Shown piece after piece: positions 7,086 through 17,045 of a stretch of DNA of 64,000 nucleotides. The notes under the pieces were generated by a model that was not told the origin of the DNA, did not search any database, and saw only the letters and a list, made by a program, of their open reading frames with translations. Position 1 is the stretch's first letter. Each line of letters starts with the position of its first letter. This DNA comes from Cylindrospermopsis curvispora GIHE-G1 (GTDB lineage Bacteria; Cyanobacteriota; Cyanobacteriia; Cyanobacteriales; Nostocaceae). The stretch spans positions 816,311 through 880,310 of the forward strand of contig NZ_CP060822.1 in the NCBI RefSeq assembly GCF_014489415.1, read 5' to 3'. Made by a program: the position numbers and the translations under genes.

Positions 7086-9469
7086 CAGAAGAAAGCGCTG
7101 CAACAACTAGAAAAGTCATACTCGATGTTAGCGGTATGAAGTGTGCTGGCTGTGTAAAAGCAGTAGAAAGACAGTTAACCCAACACCCGGGGGTAAAAAG
7201 CGCCTGTGTGAATCTAGCTACGGAAATTGCTGTGGTAGAAATAGAAGTGGATGCTGTTGAGGGGAATACGCTGGCACAGGTATTAACAGCGAAAGGGTTC
7301 CCCTCAGAAATGCGAAACACTCAGGGATCCAGCAGGGTTGGAAAGCAAGACCAAGAAATGAGATCTGCTTTTGTGCAGTTAATAGTTGCTTTTGGACTGT
7401 TGTTGTTTTCAGGACTGGGACACTTTGGCAGTCATCTATTTCCCATTTTGAGTAGCATTGGGTTAAATAACATTTGGTTTCATTGTACATTGGCAACTCT
7501 TGCACTCCTGTTTCCTGGTCGTCCAATCATTATAGATGGTTGGTTGGGTTGGCGACGAGGATCCCCAAATATGAATACCTTAATCGCTTTAGGAACTTTA
7601 ACTGCTTACATTACCAGTTTAGTTGCACTTTTATTTCCCCGCATGGGTTGGGACTGTTTCTTTGATGAACCAGTAATGATATTGGGCTTTATCCTTTTGG
7701 GTAAAACCTTGGAGAAACAAGCTAAAGGGCGTACTGCATCAGCATTTCATCAATTGTTAGCCCTAAGACCACAAATTGCTAGACTAATTGTCAACCCTGA
7801 TGGACAGAAATTAGCAGTTAGTCCCAACATTAATGTTATTGAAATACCAGCTGAACAGGTACGAGTAGGAGAGTGGTTACAAGTACTACCAGGGGATAAA
7901 ATTCCCGTCGATGGTCAGGTGCAGTTTGGACAAACCACCGTTGATGAATCAATGTTGACTGGGGAAGCTGTTCCTGTAATTAAACAACCAGGAGATTCGG
8001 TTGCAGCGGGAACTATTAATCAGTCAGGGACTGTCTCGATTGTAGCTAGGAAAACCGGTGAACATACTACCTTGGCTCAGATTGTTGCTCTGGTAGAAAC
8101 CGCCCAAACTCGTAAAGCTCCAGTGCAAAAATTGGCTGATACCATTGCTGGTTATTTTACTTATGCTGTTTTAACAGCTTCTTTTCTAACTTGGGCATTC
8201 TGGTATTTTGTGGGAACTCGTGTTTGGCCAGAGGTGTACATTGCTTCTGGAATGGTTATGGGTAATCATTCTATCCCCCTACCCAATGATCAAAATTCGG
8301 CACTCCTTATTAGTTTAAAACTGGCGATCGCAGTTTTGGTAGTAGCTTGTCCCTGTGCTTTAGGACTAGCCACACCCACAGCCATCTTGGTAGGGACTGG
8401 TGTAGGTGCAGAATCTGGGTTACTAATCAAGGGCGGAGATGTATTAGAAAAGGTTCACCATTTAAACACCATCGTATTTGACAAAACTGGTACTCTTACC
8501 ACAGGTGATCCCACAGTTACAGACTGTATGCCACTAACAGATATAGACGCTGCCAATTTGATCCAATTAGCAGCAGCGGTGGAAAAAGGCACTTGTCATC
8601 CCCTAGCAAAAGCCATACAGCAGTCGGGAGAAAAGCTAAATTTACCCATCCCCCATGCCATGAATTTTTACACAGAACCAGGTATGGGAGTTTCCGCTCT
8701 AGTAGAGGGGAAAAGTGTGCTGTTGGGTAACTGGGAATGGTTAAACAATCATGGAATTACTATCAGTACCACTGCCCAACAACAAGGACAAAAGCTGGCA
8801 AAGGAAGGAAAAACAGTCATTGGTGTGGCTATAGATCACATGTTGGCAGGTTTAATTGCTGTTAGTGATACCATTAGACCTGATGCAAAATTAACAGTAA
8901 ACCACTTGCAAAAAATGGGTTTACATGTTATGATGCTCAGCGGTGATAGGTTAGAAGCAGCGGTTGTTATTGCCCAACAGCTTGGTCTCGATAGTACCAG
9001 TGTTATTGCTGGTGTTACTCCAGAGCAGAAATCTGGACTAATTCTTTCTCTCCAGCAGGGTAGCTTAAATGTAGGTAATAATTCCTGTGTGGTAGCTATG
9101 GTGGGAGATGGTATAAACGATGCACCCGCTTTATCCCAAGCAGATGTGGGAATTGCCTTAGGTTCAGGAACAGAGGTGGCTATGGAAAGTGCGGAAATTG
9201 TCCTCATGGGTGACAGCTTGAGTGATGTGGTAGCATCTATTCAACTGGCTCGTAAAACTTTCACTAAAATTCGTCAAAACCTATTTTGGGCCTTTGCCTA
9301 TAACACCATTGCCATTCCCTTAGCTGCTGGGGTTCTCTTACCCAGCTTACATTTTGTCCTAACTCCCTCCAGTGCTGCTGCGATTATGGCTTTTAGTTCT
9401 GTTAGCGTGGTGACTAACTCTCTTTTATTAAGAGGTGTGAAACTACAAAAATGCATTGTTCAAAATTAA
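7058..9469 (+). CDS. ctaA: Copper-transporting P1B-type ATPase (CtaA-like)
   Basis: 803 aa. An N-terminal heavy-metal domain carries GMKCAGC (about residue 27). Membrane helices follow, with the actuator TGEA loop, the intramembrane CPC metal site (ACPCALGLATPTA), the phosphorylation motif DKTGTLT, the HP motif CHPLAKAI and the hinge GDGINDAP. All P1B-1 Cu+ ATPase signatures are intact. In cyanobacteria CtaA brings copper across the plasma membrane toward plastocyanin and cytochrome oxidase, while PacS acts at thylakoids; the overall sequence resembles CtaA, but the split cannot be settled by eye. A C-terminal pair of helices closes the protein. ATG start is at 7058. Confidence 0.9.
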   Translation: MQLAQKNELTEESAATTRKVILDVSGMKCAGCVKAVERQLTQHPGVKSACVNLATEIAVVEIEVDAVEGNTLAQVLTAKGFPSEMRNTQGSSRVGKQDQEMRSAFVQLIVAFGLLLFSGLGHFGSHLFPILSSIGLNNIWFHCTLATLALLFPGRPIIIDGWLGWRRGSPNMNTLIALGTLTAYITSLVALLFPRMGWDCFFDEPVMILGFILLGKTLEKQAKGRTASAFHQLLALRPQIARLIVNPDGQKLAVSPNINVIEIPAEQVRVGEWLQVLPGDKIPVDGQVQFGQTTVDESMLTGEAVPVIKQPGDSVAAGTINQSGTVSIVARKTGEHTTLAQIVALVETAQTRKAPVQKLADTIAGYFTYAVLTASFLTWAFWYFVGTRVWPEVYIASGMVMGNHSIPLPNDQNSALLISLKLAIAVLVVACPCALGLATPTAILVGTGVGAESGLLIKGGDVLEKVHHLNTIVFDKTGTLTTGDPTVTDCMPLTDIDAANLIQLAAAVEKGTCHPLAKAIQQSGEKLNLPIPHAMNFYTEPGMGVSALVEGKSVLLGNWEWLNNHGITISTTAQQQGQKLAKEGKTVIGVAIDHMLAGLIAVSDTIRPDAKLTVNHLQKMGLHVMMLSGDRLEAAVVIAQQLGLDSTSVIAGVTPEQKSGLILSLQQGSLNVGNNSCVVAMVGDGINDAPALSQADVGIALGSGTEVAMESAEIVLMGDSLSDVVASIQLARKTFTKIRQNLFWAFAYNTIAIPLAAGVLLPSLHFVLTPSSAAAIMAFSSVSVVTNSLLLRGVKLQKCIVQN

Positions 9470-9522
9470 TAGTTCCCAGATAAGTCCTGTTTTCTTCCAT
9501 AGCATCTACTATCGAATTGTAT

Positions 9523-11100
9523 ATGAAACCTAACCATTCTAACTGGGATGATGATCTACCACCAGATCCGCAGGAAATATATCAGGATTTAATTTCCACT
9601 CTGGAACGAAAAGTGGGATTTGGCCTGTACTTTGTCCAGTGCACACCTATTGAAGCTGATAACTTTGTTCAACGTATTAGTCGTGATCTAGCCAACAAAA
9701 AAATAGCTTTACTAAACTTATACGAACCAATAGAGAAGTTCTATGAGCATGTGAAAAACTATGTGCAGGGACAAACTATTGATATCCTCCTAGTTAAAGG
9801 TTTGGAATACTCCCTATACAAGTATGAGAAAAGGAATTTTGGTGAAGTTACAGAGGGACAGTTTACCAACTTAACCAAAGTGCCACCCATACTAAATCAT
9901 CTCAATCAACAGCGAGAAAGATTCAGAGATGATTTCTCATTTTGCTTTGTGTTCTTACTACGGTCATTTTCTCTAAATTATTTGATTCATCGTGCCCCAG
10001 ACTTTTTTGATTGGCGATCTGGAGTGTATGAGTTACCAACCACAGCAGAGTTGGTGGACGAAGAATCTCGTCGTTTAATTGTAGAGGGAGACTATAAAAA
10101 ATATTTAGAGCTTACCCCCCAACAGAAAATCGAAACAATGTTGGAAATTCAAGAACTTCTGACAGAAAAATACCAAAATGATAGCAACAGAGCTAGATTG
10201 TTATTTGAAATGGGGAATCTACTGTATTCCGCTAACGAATACGAAACAGCCATTACATTTTATGAGCAGGAACTCAAACTTCAACCAGATGATCATAGTG
10301 CTTGGTGTAATCACGGACATGCACTGTTTAGTTTATCCAGGTATGAAGCCGCCATTGTATCCTATCGCCAGGCTCTGAAATTACGACCAGATGACCCGTT
10401 TTGCTGGTATGCACTAGGTAATTCCCTGCGTAAGTTGCATCGAGACCAAGAAGCAATTTTATCTTACAATCAAGCCATAAAAATTAAGACCGATGATCAC
10501 TATTTCTGGTACAACCGGGGTAATGCACTCAGGAATATAGGGTGTAATGAAGAGGCAATTCTATCTTATGGTCAAGCCATAAAAATTAAACCGGATGAGA
10601 GTAATGTGTGGAACAATAGAGGTATTGCTCTGAGAAATTTAGGCAGATATCAGGAGGCAATTTTCTGTTATGATCAGGTGCTAAAGTTGCAACCCGATGA
10701 CTACTATGCTTGGTATAATCGGGGAGTTGCACTAAAGAAACTCAAACAAAACGAAGCAGCTGTTTTATCCTATGATCAGGCCTTGAAACTGAAACCGGAT
10801 GACCACTATACCTGGAACAATAGAGGCAATGCACTGGACGATCTAGGACGCATAGAAGAAGCAATCTTTTCTTATGATCAAGCTCTGAAAATCAAGCCAG
10901 ATGATCAATATGCTTTTTATAACAAAGCCTGTTGTTATGCAGTTCAGGGTAGAATTCAAGAAGCACTAGAAAACTTAGAAAATGCAGTTAGTCTCAAACC
11001 TGAAGAATTTACACAAAGGGCAAAAGCTGATCCTGATTTTGATCGCATTCGAGAAGATGCACGCTTTCAGGCTTTAATTAATAAAACTTTTCACGATTGA
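9523..11100 (+). CDS. TPR protein with degenerate P-loop-like N-terminal domain
   Basis: 525 aa; ATG at 9523 preferred over an in-frame TTG at 9517. Residues 1 to about 165 form an alpha/beta domain whose strands resemble a STAND/AAA NTPase but lack Walker A: FGLYFVQCTP where a P-loop would be, a Walker-B-like TIDILLVKGLE, and a conserved-looking APDFFDWRSGVYELP. From about residue 225 there are eight TPR repeats of 34 residues, very alike (DQALKLKPDD-type ends), closing with ADPDFDRIREDARFQAL, the usual end cap of bacterial TPR arrays. The AAA ATPase gene follows 27 bp later. The array would bind a protein partner; the partner and the role are unknown. Confidence 0.75.
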   Translation: MKPNHSNWDDDLPPDPQEIYQDLISTLERKVGFGLYFVQCTPIEADNFVQRISRDLANKKIALLNLYEPIEKFYEHVKNYVQGQTIDILLVKGLEYSLYKYEKRNFGEVTEGQFTNLTKVPPILNHLNQQRERFRDDFSFCFVFLLRSFSLNYLIHRAPDFFDWRSGVYELPTTAELVDEESRRLIVEGDYKKYLELTPQQKIETMLEIQELLTEKYQNDSNRARLLFEMGNLLYSANEYETAITFYEQELKLQPDDHSAWCNHGHALFSLSRYEAAIVSYRQALKLRPDDPFCWYALGNSLRKLHRDQEAILSYNQAIKIKTDDHYFWYNRGNALRNIGCNEEAILSYGQAIKIKPDESNVWNNRGIALRNLGRYQEAIFCYDQVLKLQPDDYYAWYNRGVALKKLKQNEAAVLSYDQALKLKPDDHYTWNNRGNALDDLGRIEEAIFSYDQALKIKPDDQYAFYNKACCYAVQGRIQEALENLENAVSLKPEEFTQRAKADPDFDRIREDARFQALINKTFHD

Positions 11101-11127
11101 CCTCCAATTAACCCAGGCTGTTTACTT

Positions 11128-12453
11128 ATGTCCCAAAATGCGGAACTGCTCAAGAACCTTTACAATGCCTTTAACCCGTTCCAACCTCTGTCAGCAGGAG
11201 ATCCTAACTATGTAGACTGTCAAGACGTTAGAGGTGAAGCAGATATTTTGGAGGAATTGGGAAATCGCATTCAGCTGGCACGGGGAAATACTTGTCAACT
11301 GTATTCTGGACACAGAGGAGCAGGTAAATCTACTGAATTACTAAGATTGAAGAAATATCTGGAAGAGAGGCATTTTTACGTAATTTATTTTGCCGCTGAT
11401 GAAGAGGATATAGATTCAGAGGATGCTCATTATACTGATATTCTTCTGGCTTGCACCCGCAGGTTACTTAAAGATTTACAACAAATAGGTAATCCTCAAC
11501 CAGTACTAAATTGGCTGAAAGAGCGCTGGCAAGATCTAAAAGATTTAGCACTGACAGAAATCCATCTTGAGGATATGAACATAGAGATGCAAATTACTCA
11601 GTTTGCTAAGTTAACAGCTAACCTAAGAGCAGTTCCCGAACTACGCCAACAAATTCGAGAGAAGGTAAACCCCCACACAGTAACTTTAATTAGGGTGTTA
11701 AATGAATTTATTGGAGACGCGAAGAAACGGTTACCATCGAAACAACACCAATTAGCAGTAATTGTTGATAACTTAGACCGGATGATACTGGTGAAGGAGG
11801 GAAATCGGACTAATTATGAAGAGGTTTTTCTAGATCGGTGTGAGCAGCTCAAGTCTCTGGACTGTCACCTCATCTACACAGTTCCCATTGCTATGGTTTA
11901 TTCCACTAGAGCTACTGATCTGCGCGACATTTATGGTGATCCCCAAGTTTTACCAATGGTGATGGTGCGCACTCCTGAGGGGGAAGTTTATCAACCAGGG
12001 TTGAAAAGGTTAACCGAGGTAATTGGGAGACGAGTTCGGCAATTTGCACCCAATATATGTATGGAAACGGAAATTTTTGACAGTCCAGACACTTTGGAAA
12101 AACTTTGTTTAATGAGTGGAGGTCACGTCCGAAATCTATTACTATTGACCCAGGATGCCATTGGACGCACCCAATATTTACCCGTATCTGAAAGAGCAGT
12201 TCGACGAGCTATTACTCAAGCTAGGGATACCTACCGCCGTGCTGTAGAAAATCATCAATGGCCTTTGCTGGCAGAAGTATCCCGTTCCAAACGCATCCTT
12301 AATGATGATCAGTATCGCAATCTGATGTTTAATCGTTGTTTATTAGAATATCGCTATTTGGATAAAGAAGGGGAAATACAGCGCTGGTATGATATTCACC
12401 CGCTGATTCAGGGAATCCAGGAATTTAAAGAAGCTCTAGCAAACATTTTGTGA
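11128..12453 (+). CDS. AAA-type ATPase paired with TPR protein
   Basis: 441 aa. Walker A GHRGAGKST at residues 61-69; Walker B LAVIVDNLDRM near 208-218; a sensor-like LIYTVPIAM strand follows. A winged-helix-like C-terminal half contains GGHVRNLLLLTQDAI, as in ORC/Cdc6/STAND-like ATPases. No effector domain (nuclease, TIR, protease) is visible in the polypeptide. The gene is 27 bp after the TPR gene and 46 bp before hflX on the same strand, suggesting at least a two-gene unit. I infer a regulatory ATPase that works with the TPR protein; no precise family name can be given. Confidence 0.75.
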   Translation: MSQNAELLKNLYNAFNPFQPLSAGDPNYVDCQDVRGEADILEELGNRIQLARGNTCQLYSGHRGAGKSTELLRLKKYLEERHFYVIYFAADEEDIDSEDAHYTDILLACTRRLLKDLQQIGNPQPVLNWLKERWQDLKDLALTEIHLEDMNIEMQITQFAKLTANLRAVPELRQQIREKVNPHTVTLIRVLNEFIGDAKKRLPSKQHQLAVIVDNLDRMILVKEGNRTNYEEVFLDRCEQLKSLDCHLIYTVPIAMVYSTRATDLRDIYGDPQVLPMVMVRTPEGEVYQPGLKRLTEVIGRRVRQFAPNICMETEIFDSPDTLEKLCLMSGGHVRNLLLLTQDAIGRTQYLPVSERAVRRAITQARDTYRRAVENHQWPLLAEVSRSKRILNDDQYRNLMFNRCLLEYRYLDKEGEIQRWYDIHPLIQGIQEFKEALANIL

Positions 12454-12499
12454 GTTTCAACGCCTGGTAGCAAAATCTATCTTTCCAGTTTTCTGGTTT

Positions 12500-14308
12500 T
12501 TGTTAGAATATGAACATGATTTGGAGGGCCAGGTAACTGGTCATGGGCCTATAGAGACTATTTTCGGAAATCTACAGGGTTTAAAATCCAGCCAACTAAG
12601 ACAATTACAACGGCTGTATCATCAGCGCGTATCAGGTAATTTTATTACCACATCTGAGTTTGCTCAAAGGCTGGCTGCAATTAGTACAGAGATAAATCAA
12701 CCTGTTTGTTCTTATATTAATCGCAAAGGAAAAGTAATCAGGGTTGGTGTGGGCACTGTGCGTCAAACTCAAATTCCTCCCATGGAAATTCCCCGCTATG
12801 GTGCAGAAAGACTAAGTGGAATTCGCTGCATAGCAACGAATCTCAAATCAGAACCTCCCCATGAAGCAGCACTGACAGCAATGCTGTTACAGCGATTGGA
12901 TGCTTTGGTTATTTTAAATCTCACAGGTACAGGATTTACAAAAAGGGGTGGGGGAGCAACTGGTTATGTGAAAGAGGTTTACTTAGCTCATTTAGTGTGT
13001 AATAGTCTACAGGTATCTTTTAATTCCTCATCGGCTATGACTGTTGGGGAGTCTAGATCTCCTGATTTTCACGTTTCACCCCCCTTAAGTTTAGATGCAA
13101 TTGCCCAACTGGATTTTCTAGGTTTGGTAGAGGGTTTAGAAGCAGAATTTGAGCGGGAACATGTTGGACAGGAAGTAAATGGGGATCATGACCGAGTCAT
13201 AGTTGTAGGGGTATTCACTGATGATGTAAGTGACCAACAATTCCAAGATACTATAGCGGAGCTGGCTAGGTTAGTAGATACAGCAGGAGGAGAGGTATTA
13301 CAAAGCCTGCAGCAAAAGCGATCGCGCATTCATCCCCAAACGGTTATTGGTCAAGGAAAAGTCCAGGAGGTGGCTTTAACTGCTCAAACTCAGGGAGCCA
13401 ATCTGATTGTTTTTGATCGGGATTTATCACCCGCTCAAGTACGAAACTTAGAATCCCAGATTGGTATTAGAGTAGTTGATCGTACAGAAGTAATATTGGA
13501 TATATTTGCCCAGCGGGCTCAATCGGGAGCTGGGAAGTTACAAGTAGAACTAGCTCAACTGGAATATATGCTACCACGATTAACTGGTAGGGGGAGGGCT
13601 ATGTCACGGTTGGGAGGCGGAATAGGAACTCGTGGACCTGGTGAAACCAAACTAGAAACGGAAAGACGAGCCATTCAAAGACGTATTTCCCGACTGCAAC
13701 AGGAAGTTAACCAATTGCAGGCCCATCGTTGCCGTTTGCGTCAAAAACGACAACATCGGGAAATACCATCAGTGGCTTTAGTGGGATATACCAATGCGGG
13801 TAAGTCTACTCTACTTAACGCCCTAACTAATGCCCAGGTTTATACAGCTGATCAGCTATTTGCCACTCTTGACCCTACCACCCGTCGTTTAGTTATTCCG
13901 CAAGGGGAAAACCATCAAGTTCGGGAGGCATTAATTACGGATACTGTGGGGTTTATCCATGAGTTGCCCAATTCTTTGATGGATGCTTTCCGTGCTACTT
14001 TGGAGGAAGTTACAGAAGCGGATGCCTTAATACATCTAGTTGATTTATCCCACTCTGCTTGGTTAAGTCACATTAGATCAGTGCGAGAAATTCTAGCTCA
14101 AATGCCTATTACTCCTGGACCTGCTTTAGTTGTTTTTAATAAAATTGATCAGGTCAATAACGAAGTACTAGTTTCCGCACGGGAGGAATTTCCTTTGAGT
14201 GTGTTTATATCAGCTAGTCAGCGTTTGGGGTTGGAAACTCTCAGACTACGATTGTCACAGTTGATTGAATATGCTCTAGAACCAATAATACAAGAACAAG
14301 GATTTTAA
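12500..14308 (+). CDS. hflX: Ribosome-associated GTPase HflX
   Basis: About 590-602 aa, longer than bacterial HflX because of the N-terminal extension typical of cyanobacteria. The HflX N-domain carries the GPGETKLE signature after RLGGGIGTR. The GTPase domain has G1 GYTNAGKSTLLNAL, G3 DTVGFI and G4 NKID. HflX splits stalled 70S ribosomes under stress. The start is uncertain: the open frame begins with TTG 12500, another TTG lies at 12521, and no in-frame ATG precedes the conserved region. As I recall close homologues, they begin with Met where this sequence has an ATA codon (12551-12553). Confidence 0.9.
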   Translation: MLEYEHDLEGQVTGHGPIETIFGNLQGLKSSQLRQLQRLYHQRVSGNFITTSEFAQRLAAISTEINQPVCSYINRKGKVIRVGVGTVRQTQIPPMEIPRYGAERLSGIRCIATNLKSEPPHEAALTAMLLQRLDALVILNLTGTGFTKRGGGATGYVKEVYLAHLVCNSLQVSFNSSSAMTVGESRSPDFHVSPPLSLDAIAQLDFLGLVEGLEAEFEREHVGQEVNGDHDRVIVVGVFTDDVSDQQFQDTIAELARLVDTAGGEVLQSLQQKRSRIHPQTVIGQGKVQEVALTAQTQGANLIVFDRDLSPAQVRNLESQIGIRVVDRTEVILDIFAQRAQSGAGKLQVELAQLEYMLPRLTGRGRAMSRLGGGIGTRGPGETKLETERRAIQRRISRLQQEVNQLQAHRCRLRQKRQHREIPSVALVGYTNAGKSTLLNALTNAQVYTADQLFATLDPTTRRLVIPQGENHQVREALITDTVGFIHELPNSLMDAFRATLEEVTEADALIHLVDLSHSAWLSHIRSVREILAQMPITPGPALVVFNKIDQVNNEVLVSAREEFPLSVFISASQRLGLETLRLRLSQLIEYALEPIIQEQGF

Positions 14309-14383
14309 AAACATGGGAATGTCAAATTGATGATGTAGAATTAGAAATTATCTAGGATTAGGGAGTATCTGATTAGGAAGGTT

Positions 14384-14659
14384 ATGACTGCAAAAGTAGA
14401 AATTTACACTTGGAATAATTGTCCATTTTGTATACGTGCCAAAGGCTTGCTTACAGCTAAAGGGGTACAATTTACCGAATACAAAATTGATGGGGATGAG
14501 GAAGCAAGGCGCAAAATGGCTATTCGGGCAAATGGGAAACGCTCTGTACCCCAAATTTTTATTAATGATGTCCACATTGGTGGTTGTGATGATATTCACG
14601 ACCTAAACAGTAGAGGGGGTCTGGATCCACTACTGCAAAATTCTGGGGACCAGCAGTGA
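14384..14659 (+). CDS. grxC: Glutaredoxin, GrxC type
   Basis: 91 aa dithiol glutaredoxin. Active site CPFC in NNCPFCIRAKGLL (residue 11 on), the cis-proline SVPQIFI and the glutathione-contacting GGCDD. It reduces protein and low-molecular disulfides using glutathione. The stop TGA overlaps the GTG start of gshB by four bases (GTGA), so the glutathione synthetase is translationally coupled to it; this grx-gshB pairing is common in cyanobacteria. Confidence 0.95.
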   Translation: MTAKVEIYTWNNCPFCIRAKGLLTAKGVQFTEYKIDGDEEARRKMAIRANGKRSVPQIFINDVHIGGCDDIHDLNSRGGLDPLLQNSGDQQ

Positions 14660-15633
14660 AACTAGCTTTTATTATTGATCCCATCCATCAGCTAGACCCC
14701 TGTCACGATACCAGTGTGGCCCTGATGGAAGCAGCACAAATCCTGGGACATGAGGTCTGGATAACTCAGGTTAACCTACTGAATGTTATCCACAGTCAAG
14801 CCTGGGCCCTACTCCAACCTATAGAAATAACTCCAGTCGAATTGGTGGAGGGACGTTGGGTAGCAGCAAATCCTTGGTATAATTTGGGTCAGGCTGTTTT
14901 TGCTCCCTTGGAATCTATGCATGCTGTCTTTATGAGGACAGATCCCCCAGTTAATGATTCCTACCTCTATGCTACTTATATTTTAGACTACATTGACCCT
15001 GGTAAAACTCTGGTGGTTAACTCCCCTAGCGGTATCAGAGCTGCCAATGAAAAAATGTATGCACTACAATTCAAAGAAGCAATTCCTGAAACTATTGTTA
15101 GTGCAGATAAAGATGTAATTCGGGACTTTCTGGAAAAGAAAGGCACAACAGTTATTAAGCCCTTAGGTAACAAGGCCGGGGAAGGAATATTGATTGTGCA
15201 GGCAGGCGATCGCAATTTTAATTCCATAGTTGAGATCAGCACCATGCGGGGGCGATTGCCAGTCATGGTGCAAACCTATTTGCCAGAGGCGAAAAATGGG
15301 GACAAGCGGATCATTTTAATTAATGGTCAACCTATGGGGGCGCTCAACCGTCTAGCTAGTGGCAATGATTTTCGCAATAACATGGCTGCGGGTGGTACGG
15401 TGGCAAAAACAGAAATTAGCACCAGAGAGGAAGAAATTTGTCAACTATTAGCCCACAAACTGTGTCAGGATGGGTTAATTTTTGTTGGTATTGACATCAT
15501 TGGTGGCTATTTGACAGAGGTCAATGTTACCAGTCCCACAGGAATCAGGGAAATCGACCGTCTCAATGGCACTCATTTGTCTAGGGAAGTGTTGTCACTC
15601 ATCATTGCGGGGATTGGGGCGTCTCCTTTGTAA
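14656..15633 (+). CDS. gshB: Glutathione synthetase
   Basis: 325 aa, GTG start at 14656. N-terminal domain [20 protein letters not shown] is the family hallmark. The ATP-grasp domain contains [13 protein letters not shown], the [12 protein letters not shown] loop and the metal-binding [13 protein letters not shown]. It joins glycine to gamma-glutamylcysteine in the cytoplasm. Its last 39 bases are antisense to the ftsZ C-terminus. Confidence 0.97.
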   Translation: MKLAFIIDPIHQLDPCHDTSVALMEAAQILGHEVWITQVNLLNVIHSQAWALLQPIEITPVELVEGRWVAANPWYNLGQAVFAPLESMHAVFMRTDPPVNDSYLYATYILDYIDPGKTLVVNSPSGIRAANEKMYALQFKEAIPETIVSADKDVIRDFLEKKGTTVIKPLGNKAGEGILIVQAGDRNFNSIVEISTMRGRLPVMVQTYLPEAKNGDKRIILINGQPMGALNRLASGNDFRNNMAAGGTVAKTEISTREEEICQLLAHKLCQDGLIFVGIDIIGGYLTEVNVTSPTGIREIDRLNGTHLSREVLSLIIAGIGASPL

Positions 15634-16887
15634 AAAGTCTGGTATGTCTGGGAGCTTGGAGGGCGGGGGAGTTGTATCGGTTTTTAGTGGTTGATTAACC
15701 GGAGTTTGAGGTACTGGTTTTTTAGGTGGCGTACTAGGACCTCTGGAATTAATAGCAGTCTGGGGGGTGGCCACAGGAGCTTCTCCGGTAAAGCCAGTGG
15801 CAATCACAGTAATTCTCACCTCTCCTTGTAGTCTGTCATCAATTACCGCTCCAAAAATAATATTAGCATTGGGATCAACCACTTCATAAATAGTTTCTGC
15901 AGCTGCATTCACCTCATGGAGTGTGAGATCGCTGCCACCGGTAATATTAAACACTACCCCTCTAGCACCCTCAATGGAGGATTCTAGCAAAGGTGATGAA
16001 ATGGCTGCAATTGCTGCTTCTCGGGCCCTGGATTTTCCAGAACTCACACCAATTCCCATCAAAGCAGATCCAGCATCAGCCATAACTGCTCGCACATCAG
16101 CGAAATCAACATTGACTAAACCTGGGATAGTAATGATATCAGAAATACCCTGCACCCCCTGACGCAATACATCATCAGCGTAGCGGAATGCCTCCTGTAC
16201 GGGAGTTTGTTCAGGTATAACCTCTAAAAGTTTATTATTAGGGATAATAATTAAAGTATCTACTCGACTTTTTAACCCCTCAATACCCTGTTCTGCTTGA
16301 CTAGTACGTCGTCGTCCCTCAAAGACGAATGGTCTAGTAACCACCCCCACTGTCAGGGCACCCATTTCCTTAGCTACTTCCGCCACTATGGGAGCCGCAC
16401 CCGTACCTGTACCGCCCCCCATACCAGCAGTAATAAATACCAAATCTGCTCCCTCCAGAGCGGTAGCAATTTCATCACGGGACTCTTCCGCCGCCTTTTG
16501 ACCAATGGAAGGATTACCCCCAGCACCTAGACCCCTAGTTAATTTTTGTCCGATTTGCAGACGACTTGATGCATTAGCCCAGGTTAGAGCCTGAGCATCG
16601 GTATTAATGGACCAAAATTCCACCCCGGTCACATCAGATTCAATCATCCGGTTCACTGCATTACCCCCGCCACCACCAACACCAATTACCTTAATATTGG
16701 CGACCCTTCCGGGAACAATTTCCCCAATCCGTTTAGCTTCCAACATCTTTGTATTATCACTACCCTGTCCTAAGTTTAGCCCGGAACCGCCAAAAGGATT
16801 ACTAGAATTAACTGATAAGGATAACCCTGGGTGTCCAAAAGATTGGGAGTTTTTATAGGTAAGCTCTTGGTTATTATCAAGTGTCAT
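15595..16887 (-). CDS. ftsZ: Cell division protein FtsZ
   Basis: 430 aa tubulin-like GTPase that forms the division ring. The GTP-binding tubulin signature [10 protein letters not shown], the [17 protein letters not shown] strand and the T7-loop region ([11 protein letters not shown]) are intact. There is a 60-residue N-terminal extension common in cyanobacteria and a Pro-rich linker ending in the membrane/partner-binding peptide [10 protein letters not shown]. The terminal codons overlap gshB on the other strand. It is downstream of ftsQ with a 158 bp gap. Confidence 0.98.
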   Translation of the reverse strand: MTLDNNQELTYKNSQSFGHPGLSLSVNSSNPFGGSGLNLGQGSDNTKMLEAKRIGEIVPGRVANIKVIGVGGGGGNAVNRMIESDVTGVEFWSINTDAQALTWANASSRLQIGQKLTRGLGAGGNPSIGQKAAEESRDEIATALEGADLVFITAGMGGGTGTGAAPIVAEVAKEMGALTVGVVTRPFVFEGRRRTSQAEQGIEGLKSRVDTLIIIPNNKLLEVIPEQTPVQEAFRYADDVLRQGVQGISDIITIPGLVNVDFADVRAVMADAGSALMGIGVSSGKSRAREAAIAAISSPLLESSIEGARGVVFNITGGSDLTLHEVNAAAETIYEVVDPNANIIFGAVIDDRLQGEVRITVIATGFTGEAPVATPQTAINSRGPSTPPKKPVPQTPVNQPLKTDTTPPPSKLPDIPDFLQRRRPNPRNDE

Positions 16888-17045
16888 AGTTTACAAAATT
16901 ACGTGGATGATTTTTTATGCTGTTCTTAATCCGAAAATCAAACATAGAGTCAACTATAGCCTGTGAAAACTATTATCATCTATGGAAACAAATTATTCCA
17001 CAAACAGTCTAATACCGAATGTGCAACCCTGAAAAAAATTGGTGG

